From the NCBI RefSeq assembly GCF_000819865.1, contig NZ_CDDF01000006.1, forward strand, positions 45,197-109,196: DNA of 64,000 nucleotides, written 5' to 3'. Below, in pieces: positions 9,150 through 21,103 of this stretch. Source of the stretch: Aeromonas eucrenophila (GTDB lineage Bacteria > Pseudomonadota > Gammaproteobacteria > Enterobacterales > Aeromonadaceae). Each line of letters starts with the position of its first letter. The first letter of the stretch is position 1. Under the pieces are notes generated by a model. That model saw nothing but the letters and a program-made list of their open reading frames with translations. It ran no database searches and had not been told where the DNA came from. The position numbers and the translations under genes are program-made.

Positions 9150-9923
9150 ATGGCCTTTATTCTTCCCGATCACCCTTTCGATCCCGATCAGCTGGCTGGC
9201 GACATCAGCGGCATCGCCTCCGATCTCGGCTGGCATGACTCTGGCTTGCACCGGCATGGCCGTCACCAGTTGCTGTTCGCCCAGGCGGGCTGCATGAGCA
9301 TAGAGCTGGCGCACAGGATCTGTCTGTTGCCACCGAGCCGGGCGGCCTGGCTGCCGGCGGGCACGCCCCATCGGGTGTTGATGCGCGGGGTGGTCGCCTA
9401 CCGCTCTCTCTACTTCAGACCGCAGGCCGAATTGCCGACCGAGGTGCAGGTGATCGCGGTCAATCCCCTGTTGCGGGAGATCATCGAGCGGATGGCATTC
9501 TGGCCCTGGGACAAACCGAGACAGGAGCAGAGCCGGCTGCTGGCACTCTTCATGGAGGAGCTGGCAGAGGCACCGCAGGAATCCTGGCAACTGCCGCTGC
9601 CCGCCGATCCGCGGCTGGACACCTGGTTGCAGGAGGTGACCCGAGACGGCGCCCTGCCCGATCGGCTCAACCGGCTGGCCGAGCGGGTAGGTGCCAGCGA
9701 CAAGACCATTGGCCGCATCTTCCTGCGGGACACCGGCATGAGCTATCAAGCCTGGCGCCAGCAGTGGCGATTGCTGCGCGCCATGGAATTGCTGGCCGAG
9801 CAGACCCCCATCGGCCAGGTAGCCGGCCAACTGGAGTTCTCCAGCGACAGCGCCTTCATCAGCTTCTTCAAACAACACACAGGGCAGACCCCCTTGCGCT
9901 ACCTGGGCGCGCGGGGCAAATAG
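9150..9923 (+). CDS. AraC-family regulator with N-terminal cupin domain
   Basis: This 257-aa protein has an N-terminal cupin-like sensor domain (HRHGRHQLLFAQAG, LPPSRAAWLPAGTPHRV) and a C-terminal AraC/XylS DNA-binding domain with two helix-turn-helices (LAERVGASDKTIGRIFLRDTG and the FSSDSAFISFFKQHTGQTP signature). Small AraC proteins with this layout often control an adjacent divergent exporter, as NimR does with NimT in E. coli, so it probably regulates the MFS gene. The inducer is unknown. A long inverted repeat lies immediately upstream. Confidence 0.88.
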   Translation: MAFILPDHPFDPDQLAGDISGIASDLGWHDSGLHRHGRHQLLFAQAGCMSIELAHRICLLPPSRAAWLPAGTPHRVLMRGVVAYRSLYFRPQAELPTEVQVIAVNPLLREIIERMAFWPWDKPRQEQSRLLALFMEELAEAPQESWQLPLPADPRLDTWLQEVTRDGALPDRLNRLAERVGASDKTIGRIFLRDTGMSYQAWRQQWRLLRAMELLAEQTPIGQVAGQLEFSSDSAFISFFKQHTGQTPLRYLGARGK

Positions 9924-9997
9924 CCGCCAGCAGTATGCTTCCCCCCCCTTGCCATCCAACGCCTGGCAGCAGGTTCAACTCACCGTTTTTATAAGCC

Positions 9998-10022
9998 GAT
10001 GATTTTATTTAAATTAATCATC
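9998..10022. promoter_or_regulatory. AT-rich palindrome upstream of avtA
   Basis: GATGATT and AATCATC form a 7-bp inverted repeat around an 11-base A/T core in the 265 bp between the AraC-family gene and avtA. It may be an operator or promoter-associated element for avtA. No regulator can be assigned. The rest of this gap holds a parS site and no gene. Confidence 0.35.
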
Positions 10023-10091
10023 ATTCAGATATGAGGGGTGAGAGATATCCATTTCGGATTAGGCATTCTCAAATCCCTGGGTAGCCAGCCC

Positions 10092-10107
10092 TGTTCCACG
10101 TGAAACG
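10092..10107. promoter_or_regulatory. parS-like centromere site 2
   Basis: TGTTCCACGTGAAACG matches the 16-bp parS consensus except at its last base. It lies in the intergenic region upstream of avtA, 2.2 kb from site 1. Confidence 0.75.
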
Positions 10108-10188
10108 TCCGGTTTTTTTGATCGACACCCGCTTTTGAACTGAGCTATGGTGCTACATCCCCGTTACTCAATCTGGATCCGCCACCGA

Positions 10189-11442
10189 ATGGAATTTTCC
10201 TTGTTCGGCGAGAAGTTCACTCGCCACGCCGGCATTACCCAACTCATGGATGACCTCAATCAGGGGCTGCTCAATCCGGACGCCATCATGCTGGGGGGCG
10301 GCAACCCGGCCCCCATCCCCGCCATGCTGGAACGCTTCCAGGCCGAGGCGCAGAGCCTGCTCGATAACGGTGAACTGGTCAAAGCCATGGCCAACTATGA
10401 CGGCCCGCAAGGCAAGGACAGGTTCACCAAGGCACTGGCCGCCCTGCTCAGCAAGGAACTCGGCTGGGACATATCCGCTCGCAACATCGCCCTGACCAAC
10501 GGCAGCCAGAATGCCTTCTTCTATCTGTTCAACCTGCTGGCCGGCGAGTTTGCCGATGGCCGCAAGAAGAAGGTGCTCTTCCCCCTGGCTCCCGAATACA
10601 TCGGCTATGCCGACTCGGCCCTCGCCGACGATTACTTCGTGGCCTACAAGCCCACCATAGAGAAGCTGGCCGATGGCCAGTTCAAGTACCATGTGGATTT
10701 CGAGAGCCTGCAGGTGGGTGATGACATCGGGGTAATTTGCGTCTCCCGCCCGACCAACCCGACCGGCAACGTGCTGACCGATGAGGAAGTAGAGCATCTG
10801 GATCAGATCGCTCGCGACAAGGGCATTCCGCTGCTGATCGACAACGCCTACGGGGTGCCCTTCCCCGGCATCATCTTCAGCGAAGCCAAGCCGTTCTGGA
10901 ATGCCAACACCATCCTCTGCATGAGCCTCTCCAAGCTCGGCCTGCCGGGCACCCGCTGTGGCATCGTCATCGCCGATGAGAAGATCATCCAGGCCATCAC
11001 CAACCTGAGCGGCATCATCAACCTGGCGCCGGGCAGCCTGGGGCCCGCCATCACCATCCCCATGATAGAGAGCGGCGAGATCATCGCCCTGAGCGAACAG
11101 GTGGTGAAGCCTTTCTACAAGCAGAAGGCCGAGCTGGCGGTGAAGCTGCTACGTGAGGCGATCCCGGATCCCCGCTTCCATATCCACAAGCCGGAAGGCG
11201 CCCTCTTCCTCTGGCTCTGGTTCGAAGACTTGCCGATCCACAGCCAGACACTCTATGAGCGGTTGAAGGAGAAGAACCTGCTGATAGTGCCGGGCCACTA
11301 CTTCTTCCCCGGCATCGATGACCCCGAGTGGCGCCACAGCCAGGAGTGCATCCGCCTCAACTACTCCCAGAGCGAGGAGCTGGTGCGCCGCGGTGTCGCC
11401 ATCCTGGCCGAGGAGATCAATCGCCTCTACGCCGGCGGCTGA
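10189..11442 (+). CDS. avtA: AvtA, valine-pyruvate aminotransferase
   Basis: This PLP-dependent class I/II aminotransferase interconverts valine plus pyruvate with 2-oxoisovalerate plus alanine. From the ATG at 10189 it is 417 aa, the same length as E. coli AvtA, and begins MEFSLFGEKFTRHAGITQLM as that family does. Other visible family motifs are MLGGGNPAPIP, ALTNGSQNAFFYLFNL, FPLAPEYIGYADS, SRPTNPTGNV, DNAYGVPFPG and the PLP-lysine segment SLSKLGLPGTRCG. An upstream in-frame ATG at 10147 would add 14 unconserved residues. It is followed by a strong terminator and appears monocistronic. Confidence 0.95.
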   Translation: MEFSLFGEKFTRHAGITQLMDDLNQGLLNPDAIMLGGGNPAPIPAMLERFQAEAQSLLDNGELVKAMANYDGPQGKDRFTKALAALLSKELGWDISARNIALTNGSQNAFFYLFNLLAGEFADGRKKKVLFPLAPEYIGYADSALADDYFVAYKPTIEKLADGQFKYHVDFESLQVGDDIGVICVSRPTNPTGNVLTDEEVEHLDQIARDKGIPLLIDNAYGVPFPGIIFSEAKPFWNANTILCMSLSKLGLPGTRCGIVIADEKIIQAITNLSGIINLAPGSLGPAITIPMIESGEIIALSEQVVKPFYKQKAELAVKLLREAIPDPRFHIHKPEGALFLWLWFEDLPIHSQTLYERLKEKNLLIVPGHYFFPGIDDPEWRHSQECIRLNYSQSEELVRRGVAILAEEINRLYAGG

Positions 11443-11460
11443 AGCCCGGTGCCAGAAAAT

Positions 11461-11490
11461 AAAAAAGGCCTGCGATTGCAGGCCTTTTCG
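11461..11490. terminator. Bidirectional terminator between avtA and the hsp20 gene
   Basis: A GC stem GGCCTGC/GCAGGCC with a GATT loop is flanked by an A-run on the left and a T-run on the right, so it can stop both avtA and the convergent hsp20 gene. Confidence 0.85.
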
Positions 11491-11500
11491 ATCTAAGGGC

Positions 11501-11941
11501 TTAGCTCGGCAGCGCCAGCTGCTCCGCCTGACCGATGGGAATGGCGCGGGGCTTGAGCGCTTCGGGCAGCTCGCGGGCCAGGTCGATGATCAGCAGACCG
11601 TGTTCCAGTCTGGCGCCTCGTACCTCGACATGCTGGCTCAGCTTGAAGGCGAGCTCGAAGTCACGCTCGGCTATGCCCTGATGGAGGAAGCGACGCTCCC
11701 CGGTAGCGGGTGTCTTGCGGCCCTTCACCTTGAGGGTGCCGTTTTCGGTCTCCAGCTCCAGCTCTTCACGCTCGAAGCCCGCCACCGCCAGGGTGATGCG
11801 GTAGCCATCTTGCTCCAGCTTTTCGATGTTGTAAGGGGGATAGGCCGATGTCTTGTGTTCAAACAGGCCTTCCAGCTCACGGGCCATCCGCTCGAAGCCG
11901 ACGGCATTGGAAGAGAGATGAGAAAAATCGAGGTTACGCAT
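11501..11941 (-). CDS. Small heat-shock protein, IbpA/IbpB-type Hsp20 (second copy)
   Basis: This ATP-independent holdase chaperone binds unfolding proteins in the cytoplasm. The 146-aa protein has the IbpA-like N-terminus (MRNLDFSHLSSNAVGFERM), the YPPYNIEK entry to the alpha-crystallin domain, LAVAGFEREELEL, and FLHQGIAERDFE before the C-terminal IPI motif (PRAIPIG). It lies 93 bp downstream of ibpA on the same strand and is clearly paralogous to it, so the pair resembles enterobacterial ibpAB. Its leader carries a UUGCU segment facing the ribosome-binding site, as in ROSE thermometers. Confidence 0.9.
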   Translation of the reverse strand: MRNLDFSHLSSNAVGFERMARELEGLFEHKTSAYPPYNIEKLEQDGYRITLAVAGFEREELELETENGTLKVKGRKTPATGERRFLHQGIAERDFELAFKLSQHVEVRGARLEHGLLIIDLARELPEALKPRAIPIGQAEQLALPS

Positions 11942-11968
11942 AATCCTATCCTTCTAATAAGCAACAGG
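11942..11968 (-). promoter_or_regulatory. Possible ROSE-type RNA thermometer, second hsp20 gene
   Basis: Read on the minus strand, UUGCUU lies a few bases ahead of the ribosome-binding site GAAGGA and can pair with AAGGA, leaving one internal G-G pair. UYGCU opposite the Shine-Dalgarno with a G-G pair is the hallmark of ROSE heat-responsive leaders. This was folded by eye only. Confidence 0.45.
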
Positions 11969-12034
11969 TTTGAATCTCCACAGGCCCATCATAGGCACCC
12001 GGGAAACCGGATTTAAAACGGTAGTCAGCGGCTC

Positions 12035-12448
12035 TTAGCCGTTGATCTCGATCTTGCGCGGCTTCATCGCCTCGGGCACTTCACGCGCCAGTTCGATGTG
12101 CAACAGACCGTTCTTCAGATCGGCCCCCTTCACCCGCACATAGTCGGCCAGCTGGAAGCGACGCTCGAAGCCTCGCTCGGCGATGCCTTGATAGAGATAG
12201 TTGCGATCGGTATCGACCTGCTTGCTGCCCTTCACCGTCAGCAGGTTTTCCTGGAAGCTCAGCTCCAGCTCCTCCTGGGTGAAGCCCGCCACCGCCATGC
12301 TGATGCGGTAGTCGTTGTCCCCCAGCTGCTCGATGTTGTAGGGGGGATAACCGGCATTGCCATTGCTGGCCGCAGATTCGATGAGATTGGCCAGACGATC
12401 GAAACCGATGGCAGAACGATAGAGCGGAGAGAAGTCGATAGAACGCAT
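12035..12448 (-). CDS. ibpA: IbpA, small heat-shock protein
   Basis: This 137-aa Hsp20 chaperone has the same length as E. coli IbpA and nearly the same N-terminus ([19 protein letters not shown]). Visible family features are GYPPYNIEQ, the alpha-crystallin core ([46 protein letters not shown]) and a C-terminal IEI motif used in oligomer assembly. A sigma-32 type promoter lies about 100 bp upstream and the leader looks like an RNA thermometer, so both transcriptional and translational heat control are likely. Confidence 0.93.
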   Translation of the reverse strand: MRSIDFSPLYRSAIGFDRLANLIESAASNGNAGYPPYNIEQLGDNDYRISMAVAGFTQEELELSFQENLLTVKGSKQVDTDRNYLYQGIAERGFERRFQLADYVRVKGADLKNGLLHIELAREVPEAMKPRKIEING

Positions 12449-12475
12449 AGTATTACCCTCTTTTGAGCGATAACA
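12449..12475 (-). promoter_or_regulatory. Possible ROSE-type RNA thermometer in the ibpA leader
   Basis: On the minus strand the leader has UCGCUC, an AAAA loop, then GAGGG as the ribosome-binding site just before the ATG. CGCUC pairs with GAGGG and leaves a central G-G pair, as in ROSE elements of ibpA genes in other proteobacteria. Confidence 0.5.
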
Positions 12476-12544
12476 GATTGTTTGCCCTCCATTAGGACGG
12501 GCGCCTGGTCGAAACCTCTATTGAGCGTTCCGGCCTTGTTACCT

Positions 12545-12572
12545 ATATAGGGGTCAGCTTTTTGCTTTCAAG
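12545..12572 (-). promoter_or_regulatory. Sigma-32 (heat-shock) promoter of ibpA
   Basis: On the minus strand CTTGAAA (-35) is followed after about 13 bases by CCCCTATAT (-10), an excellent match to the RpoH consensus CTTGAAA...CCCATnT. It lies about 100 bp upstream of ibpA and can serve both hsp20 genes. Confidence 0.8.
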
Positions 12573-12718
12573 GGAGATTTTTAAAAAATTTTTCCCCGCT
12601 CACTCTCGCGCTACAATTTGGCCCGATTGTGATGATTATCGGCCCGCGGGCCACTCATGCCCTCGCTCACCCGGCGCCATACTGGTTGCACTTCCCCCAA
12701 CCCGCAGAGAAGAACGCC

Positions 12719-13489
12719 ATGAAAATCACCCAGGTTCGCAACGCCACCCTGCTCGTCCACTACGCCGGAACCCGCTTCCTGATCGATCCCATGCTGGCAC
12801 CCAAGGGAACCTATCCCGGCTTCGAGGGCATGGCCAACAGCCACCTGCGCAATCCCCTGGTCGAGTTGCCGCTGCCCATGGCGACCCTGCTCGAGGTGGA
12901 CGCCGTGATAGTGACCCATGACCACCTGGACCACTGGGATCCCGCGGCGCAGCAGCTGGTCCCCAAGCACCTCCCCTTGTTCGCGCAGCACCAGCAGGAC
13001 GCCGATACCCTGCGTGCCAGCGGCTTCCAGGATGTGCGCCTGCTGGGCAGCGCGGGGGAATTTGCCGGTATCCGGCTGCAACAGACGGAAGGTCAACACG
13101 GCAGTGACAAGATCATGGCCGTGTTGGGAGAGCGGCTGGGAGAGGTTTGCGGCGTGGTCTTCTCCCATCCAACCGAGAAGACACTCTACCTGGCCGGCGA
13201 TACGGTCTGGAACGAGCGGGTGGCCCAGAGCATGACACGGCACAACCCCGAGGTGATAGTGCTCAACTGTGGCGATGCCCATATTCCCGGGCTCGGCCCC
13301 ATCATCATGAACAAGGAGGACGTACTGGCGGTGCACCAGGCGGCCCCGCAGGCCACCCTGATCGCCAGCCACCTGGAGGCCGTCAATCATGCCCTGCTGT
13401 CCCGACGCGAGCTGCGCGACTACCTTGGCGAACAGGGCATACAGCAGCGGGTACTGGTGCCGGAGGATGGTGAGACCCTGGTGCTGTGA
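12719..13489 (+). CDS. Metallo-beta-lactamase-fold hydrolase (UlaG/UPF0173-like)
   Basis: This 256-aa cytoplasmic protein has the metal-binding HxHxDH motif of the MBL fold (HDHLDH, His67, His69, Asp71, His72), a later glycine-aspartate segment LYLAGDTVW, and a C-terminal ASHLEAVNH histidine. The overall layout resembles UPF0173 and UlaG-type hydrolases rather than true beta-lactamases; there is no signal peptide. The substrate is unknown. I start at the ATG at 12719, preceded by AGAGAAG, although the frame is open earlier. It is monocistronic with its own terminator. Confidence 0.85.
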   Translation: MKITQVRNATLLVHYAGTRFLIDPMLAPKGTYPGFEGMANSHLRNPLVELPLPMATLLEVDAVIVTHDHLDHWDPAAQQLVPKHLPLFAQHQQDADTLRASGFQDVRLLGSAGEFAGIRLQQTEGQHGSDKIMAVLGERLGEVCGVVFSHPTEKTLYLAGDTVWNERVAQSMTRHNPEVIVLNCGDAHIPGLGPIIMNKEDVLAVHQAAPQATLIASHLEAVNHALLSRRELRDYLGEQGIQQRVLVPEDGETLVL

Positions 13490-13494
13490 GCAAG

Positions 13495-13524
13495 AGGGCC
13501 ATGCAACTGCATGGCCCTTCGTCT
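13495..13524 (+). terminator. Terminator after the MBL-fold gene
   Basis: AGGGCCATGCA and TGCATGGCCCT form a long GC-rich stem followed by a T-rich run, immediately after the stop codon. Confidence 0.75.
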
Positions 13525-13577
13525 TTTCGTGACCAGAGATTATCATCCTTGTGCAACGAGCAGAGGAGTCTACCGCC

Positions 13578-14540
13578 ATGCCCAGCCCGATAGTCGCCGT
13601 GGTGACCTTCGATCAGTTCAGCCCCTTCCATTGTGCCGTGCCCTGCCTCATCTTCGGCGACATGATGATGCCGGGTCAGCCCCTGTTCGAACTCAGACTC
13701 TGCGCCGGTGACGACATCCGTCAGCCCGGCTCCTCACAAGGCTTCTTCATCCATCCTCCCCACGGGCTCGACGCCCTGGCCGAGGCGGACATCATCATAG
13801 TCCCCTTCTGGCGGGATCCGGCCGAGCGCCCGACCCAACCCTTGCTCGACGCCCTGGTGGCCGCCCACGACAGAGGAGCCCAGGTGGTGGGGCTCTGCCT
13901 CGGCACCTATGTGCTGGCTTACGCCGGCCTGCTGGAGGGACGCAGGGCCTCCACCCACTGGGAATACGAGCAGGACTTCATGCGGCGCTTTCCCGGTGTG
14001 CGGCTCGATACCAATGCCCTCTACGTGGACGATGAGAACCTGATCACCTCGGCCGGCACGGCGGCCGGGCTGGATTGCTGCCTCTATCTGGTGCGCCAGC
14101 ATCATGGCAGCCGGATAGCCAACAAGCTGGCAAGACGGCTGGTGGTGCCACCCCATCGAGAAGGGGGCCAGGCCCAGTTCATCGAGCAGCCGGTGCCCGC
14201 CTCCACCCGGGACGCCAGAATGAATCAGCTGTTGGATCATCTGCGCGGCCATCTGGCGCAGCCCCACAACCTGGACAGCCTGGCGGAGCACTGCCTGATG
14301 AGTCGGCGCACCTTCACCCGCCGCTTCCAGCAGGCGACCGGCCTCTCCGTCGGTGACTGGCTGCTGGCCGAGCGGCTCAGGCGCAGCCAGGAGTTGCTGG
14401 AATCCAGCTCTCACTCCATGGAGCGCATCGCCGAGCTGGTGGGGTTGAAGACGGCCACCAGCCTGCGCCAGCACTTTCGCACCCGCTTCGGGGTGTCTCC
14501 GAGCGAGTGGCGTCGCACCTTTCGTGGCGACAGGCTGTAA
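13578..14540 (+). CDS. GlxA-family AraC regulator (DJ-1/PfpI-like sensor domain)
   Basis: The 320-aa protein joins an N-terminal class I glutamine-amidotransferase-like (DJ-1/PfpI) domain, with the nucleophile-elbow cysteine in VVGLCLGTYVLAYAG, to a C-terminal AraC helix-turn-helix domain (LAEHCLMSRRTFTRRFQQATG and LVGLKTATSLRQHFRTRFGVSPSEWR). This architecture defines the GlxA/FtrA-type regulators; the N-terminal domain senses a metabolite and is usually not catalytic. The ATG at 13578 follows AGAGGAG at good spacing, so I prefer it to the GTG at 13551. No obvious target gene is adjacent. Confidence 0.88.
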   Translation: MPSPIVAVVTFDQFSPFHCAVPCLIFGDMMMPGQPLFELRLCAGDDIRQPGSSQGFFIHPPHGLDALAEADIIIVPFWRDPAERPTQPLLDALVAAHDRGAQVVGLCLGTYVLAYAGLLEGRRASTHWEYEQDFMRRFPGVRLDTNALYVDDENLITSAGTAAGLDCCLYLVRQHHGSRIANKLARRLVVPPHREGGQAQFIEQPVPASTRDARMNQLLDHLRGHLAQPHNLDSLAEHCLMSRRTFTRRFQQATGLSVGDWLLAERLRRSQELLESSSHSMERIAELVGLKTATSLRQHFRTRFGVSPSEWRRTFRGDRL

Positions 14541-14629
14541 CCCTGCTCTTGCCGCTCAACCCGCTCGGCAACACCAGCCAGACCTCAGGGCCGGATTGAA
14601 CTGGCCTGACGCCAGCGCATCGGAGTGGG

Positions 14630-14645
14630 TGTTTCACGTGGAACG
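14630..14645. promoter_or_regulatory. parS-like centromere site 3
   Basis: TGTTTCACGTGGAACG, identical to site 1, lies in the 180-bp convergent gap between the GlxA-type gene and gyrB. It matches the parS consensus except at the last base. Confidence 0.75.
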
Positions 14646-14673
14646 TGGCTCTTTATACCCAAGTCCTGAAAAC

Positions 14674-14704
14674 AAAAAGCCGGTCACGAGGACCGGCTTT
14701 TTTA
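14674..14704. terminator. Bidirectional terminator downstream of gyrB
   Basis: The stem GCCGGTC/GACCGGC is flanked by A-rich and T-rich runs. It lies just after the gyrB stop (minus strand) and also faces the GlxA-type gene. Confidence 0.85.
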
Positions 14705-14720
14705 TTGCTCTACTGAGTCG

Positions 14721-18235
<3,515 letters not shown>

Positions 18236-18237
18236 GA

Positions 18238-19341
18238 CTAGATCCGCATCGGCATCACCACGTACTGAGCATCTTGGCTGTCAAAATCCTCAATAATGGC
18301 ACTGCTGATGGAATCGCTCAGGCTGATCCGGATCTGGTCACATTTTAACGTATTCAACACGTCCAGCACATAGGAGACGTTGAAGCCGATCTCCATCTCG
18401 CCAGCCTCGTATTGTACGTCAAGCAACTCTTCCGCTTCTTCCTGTTCCGGGTTGTTGGCGGTGATGCGCAGCAAATGTTGCTGCAAATTGAGACGCACCC
18501 CACGGAATTTTTCATTGGAGAGGATGGCGGCACGGGCGAAGGCCTGGCGCAGATCCTCGCGGCCGGCGATCAGGGCCTTGTCACTGCCCCGCGGTATGAC
18601 GCGGCGCCAGTCAGGGAAGCGACCATCCACCAGCTTGGAGGTAAAGATGAAACCGTCCAGCGCGGCGCGCAGGTTGCTGCGACCGATCTGCAACCGTACC
18701 GGCTTGTCTTCCGCTTCCAGCAGGCGCACCAGCTCCAGCACTCCTTTACGGGGCAGGATGACCTGATGATCGGGCAGCGAATCCTGCACCACCTCGCGGC
18801 GGCAGGTGGCCAGCCGGTGACCATCGGTCGCGACCGTGCGCAGGCCGTGGCCCTCGCTCTCGAACAGCATGCCGTTCAGGTAGTAGCGCACGTCCTGGCT
18901 GGCCATGGAGAACTGGGTCGCATCGATCAGCTTCTTCAACTCCAGCTGACTGATGTCGAACTCGAGCACGGACTCCCAGTCCTCGATGTTCGGATACTCG
19001 GTCGCCGGCAGGGTAGACAGGTTGAAGCGGGAACGACCGGAACGGATGATCAGCCGCTCGCCCTCGGTGTTGAGGCGAATGTCCGCCCCTTCCGGCAGGC
19101 CGCGGCAGATATCCAGCAACTTGCGGGCCGGCACTGTGGTGCGGCCATCCTGACTGTCGCTGTTGAGATAGACCTGACCGATCATCTCCACCTCGAGGTC
19201 GGTCCCGGTCAGCGACAGCAGACCGTTGCTGACATCGAGCAGGACGTTGCCGAGGATGGGCAGGGTCGGCCGGCCGCCCAGGGCACCGGACACCAGTTGC
19301 AGAGGACGTAACAGGGCCTCACGGCTAATTTCGAGCTGCAT
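18238..19341 (-). CDS. dnaN: DNA polymerase III beta clamp
   Basis: DnaN is the ring-shaped sliding clamp that tethers polymerase III to DNA. Its 367 aa are one residue longer than in E. coli. Recognisable segments are LPILGNVLLDV, the ATEYPNIEDW loop, RYYLNGMLFE, VATDGHRLATCRR and the C-terminal YVVMPMRI that forms part of the partner-binding pocket. It lies between dnaA (83 bp upstream) and recF (2 bp downstream) and is probably co-transcribed with both. Confidence 0.98.
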   Translation of the reverse strand: MQLEISREALLRPLQLVSGALGGRPTLPILGNVLLDVSNGLLSLTGTDLEVEMIGQVYLNSDSQDGRTTVPARKLLDICRGLPEGADIRLNTEGERLIIRSGRSRFNLSTLPATEYPNIEDWESVLEFDISQLELKKLIDATQFSMASQDVRYYLNGMLFESEGHGLRTVATDGHRLATCRREVVQDSLPDHQVILPRKGVLELVRLLEAEDKPVRLQIGRSNLRAALDGFIFTSKLVDGRFPDWRRVIPRGSDKALIAGREDLRQAFARAAILSNEKFRGVRLNLQQHLLRITANNPEQEEAEELLDVQYEAGEMEIGFNVSYVLDVLNTLKCDQIRISLSDSISSAIIEDFDSQDAQYVVMPMRI

Positions 19342-19424
19342 CTGTGCTCTCCGTTGTGATTAGGAGGAAAAAGTTCGGATCAGGTTGGAATATTCAAACT
19401 GCATCTGTCCACTCGGTTCCGTTA

Positions 19425-20795
19425 TCAGGAAGAAAGGGTACGGATCAGATTGGAATAGTCTTCCTTGATGTCGTGACTCTCCTCCTTCAGCTGCTCGATC
19501 TTGCGGCAGGCATGAAGAACGGTGGTGTGGTCACGGCCACCAAAGGCATCGCCTATCTCCGGCAAACTGTGGTTGGTCAGCTCCTTGGCCAGGGCCATCG
19601 CCAATTGGCGTGGACGGGCGACGGAGCGTGAACGGCGCTTGGACAGCAGATCCGCCAGCTTGATCTTGTAGTACTCCGCCACCGTCTTCTGGATGTTGTC
19701 GATGGTGACCAGCTTCTCCTGCAAGGCCAGCAAGTCCCGCAGCGCTTCACGCACGAAATCGATGTTGATGGCGCGGCCGGTGAAGTTCGCGTTGGCGATC
19801 ACCCGATTGAGGGCGCCTTCCAGTTCACGGACGTTGGATCTCAGCCGCTTGGCGATGAAGAAGGCGACTTCGTCCGGCAGGTGGATCTGGTTCTCGTCCG
19901 CCTTGCGCATCAGGATCGCGACCCGCGTCTCCAGCTCCGGCGGCTCGATCGCCACGGTCAGGCCCCAGCCGAAGCGGGACTTGAGGCGATCCTCGACCCC
20001 GTTGATCTCCTTCGGATAGCGATCCGAGGTCAGGATGATCTGCTGGTTACCCTCGAGCAGCGCATTGAAGGTGTGGAAGAACTCCTCCTGGGAGCGCTCC
20101 TTGTTGGCGAAGAACTGGATGTCATCGATGAGCAGGGCATCGACGCTGCGGTAGTAACGCTTGAACTCTTCGATGGCGTTATTCTGCAGCGCCTTCACCA
20201 TGTCCTGAACGAAACGCTCGGAGTGCATGTAGATGACTTTGGCGTCTTTCTTGCGTTCCTTGATGGCATTGCCAACGGCGTGCAACAGGTGGGTCTTGCC
20301 CAGGCCGGTGCCGCCATAGAGGAACAGCGGGTTATAGGCACCACCCGGATTGTCCGCCACCTGACGAGCCGCCGCACGAGCCAACTGGTTGGACTTACCC
20401 TCGACGAAATTCTCGAAGGTATAGTTCACGTTGGTGTTGCTCTTGTGGTTCGGCTCGGGCTTGGTTTCCGTCTTGCTTTCCCAACTCTTGTGAGAGTTAT
20501 TCACAGGCGCAGCACCACGCGTCGGCGCTCTGGCGACCGCGACGGGATGGGGACGATTACCGATGTCAAAACGCAGGGTGGGACCATCGACCCCACAGAG
20601 CTCGTTGATGATGCCGTTGACCCGGAGCAGGTACTTGTCGCGTACCCAATCCAGAACGAAGCGATTAGGTGCATACAGGGTCAGAGTATTGTCACTCAAC
20701 TCCGCTTGAAGCGGCCGGATCCACATGCTGAATTCTGCCGAGGGCAACTCATCTTGCAGCCGGTTTAGGCACTGCTGCCATAGCGAAGCAGTCAC
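19425..20795 (-). CDS. dnaA: DnaA, chromosomal replication initiator
   Basis: DnaA binds DnaA boxes at oriC and opens the origin in its ATP form. The 456-aa protein has the N-terminal DnaB-interaction domain ([15 protein letters not shown]), a variable linker (~90-125), the AAA+ domain with Walker [14 protein letters not shown] and Walker [10 protein letters not shown], and the C-terminal DNA-binding signature [15 protein letters not shown]. It starts with GTG, as E. coli dnaA does, behind GGGAG. oriC is 15 kb away rather than adjacent. The upstream region carries GATC clusters and DnaA-box-like sequences, suggesting Dam/SeqA control and autoregulation. Confidence 0.98.
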   Translation of the reverse strand: MTASLWQQCLNRLQDELPSAEFSMWIRPLQAELSDNTLTLYAPNRFVLDWVRDKYLLRVNGIINELCGVDGPTLRFDIGNRPHPVAVARAPTRGAAPVNNSHKSWESKTETKPEPNHKSNTNVNYTFENFVEGKSNQLARAAARQVADNPGGAYNPLFLYGGTGLGKTHLLHAVGNAIKERKKDAKVIYMHSERFVQDMVKALQNNAIEEFKRYYRSVDALLIDDIQFFANKERSQEEFFHTFNALLEGNQQIILTSDRYPKEINGVEDRLKSRFGWGLTVAIEPPELETRVAILMRKADENQIHLPDEVAFFIAKRLRSNVRELEGALNRVIANANFTGRAINIDFVREALRDLLALQEKLVTIDNIQKTVAEYYKIKLADLLSKRRSRSVARPRQLAMALAKELTNHSLPEIGDAFGGRDHTTVLHACRKIEQLKEESHDIKEDYSNLIRTLSS

Positions 20796-20974
20796 TCTAG
20801 ACTCCCGTCAATTGATTAACTAAAGACCGGCTATTCTACGTTTTTAGCGGCTGGATCTCCAGTTGCCGCCACGGGGATCCAGCAAATAAGATCCTTGACT
20901 TTCAAGGATCCAACGCCCCAGGATCTGATTTCATCCCCAAAGTTACCCACAGCCCCCAGCTGGGGTGTGGACAG
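20796..20974 (-). promoter_or_regulatory. dnaA upstream control region: GATC cluster, palindrome and DnaA-box-like sites
   Basis: Five GATC sites occur within about 75 bp (~20852-20926). GATCCTTGA (20890-20898) and TCAAGGATC (20902-20910) form a perfect 9-bp inverted repeat that contains two of them. Further out, TTACCCACA (20943-20951, one mismatch to the DnaA box) and TGTGGACAG (20966-20974, two mismatches) flank a GC-rich inverted repeat around CCCCAGCTGGGG. A TAGAAT sequence close to dnaA could be the -10, but I see no convincing -35. The layout resembles SeqA/DnaA-controlled dnaA promoters. Confidence 0.6.
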
Positions 20975-21103
20975 AATGTTTCCATGTTGTCCCGGTTATT
21001 TTATATAACCAAATATCATTTATTCTTTATATTTTATTCCAATAACATCTGCGCCAACCCGTTATTACAACTAAAAATACAGAACTACAGAGAGAGGAAT
21101 CCC

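Noticed and set aside
10147..10188. Longer start for avtA
   Set aside because: It adds 14 residues that do not resemble the family N-terminus; the ATG at 10189 gives the exact family length.
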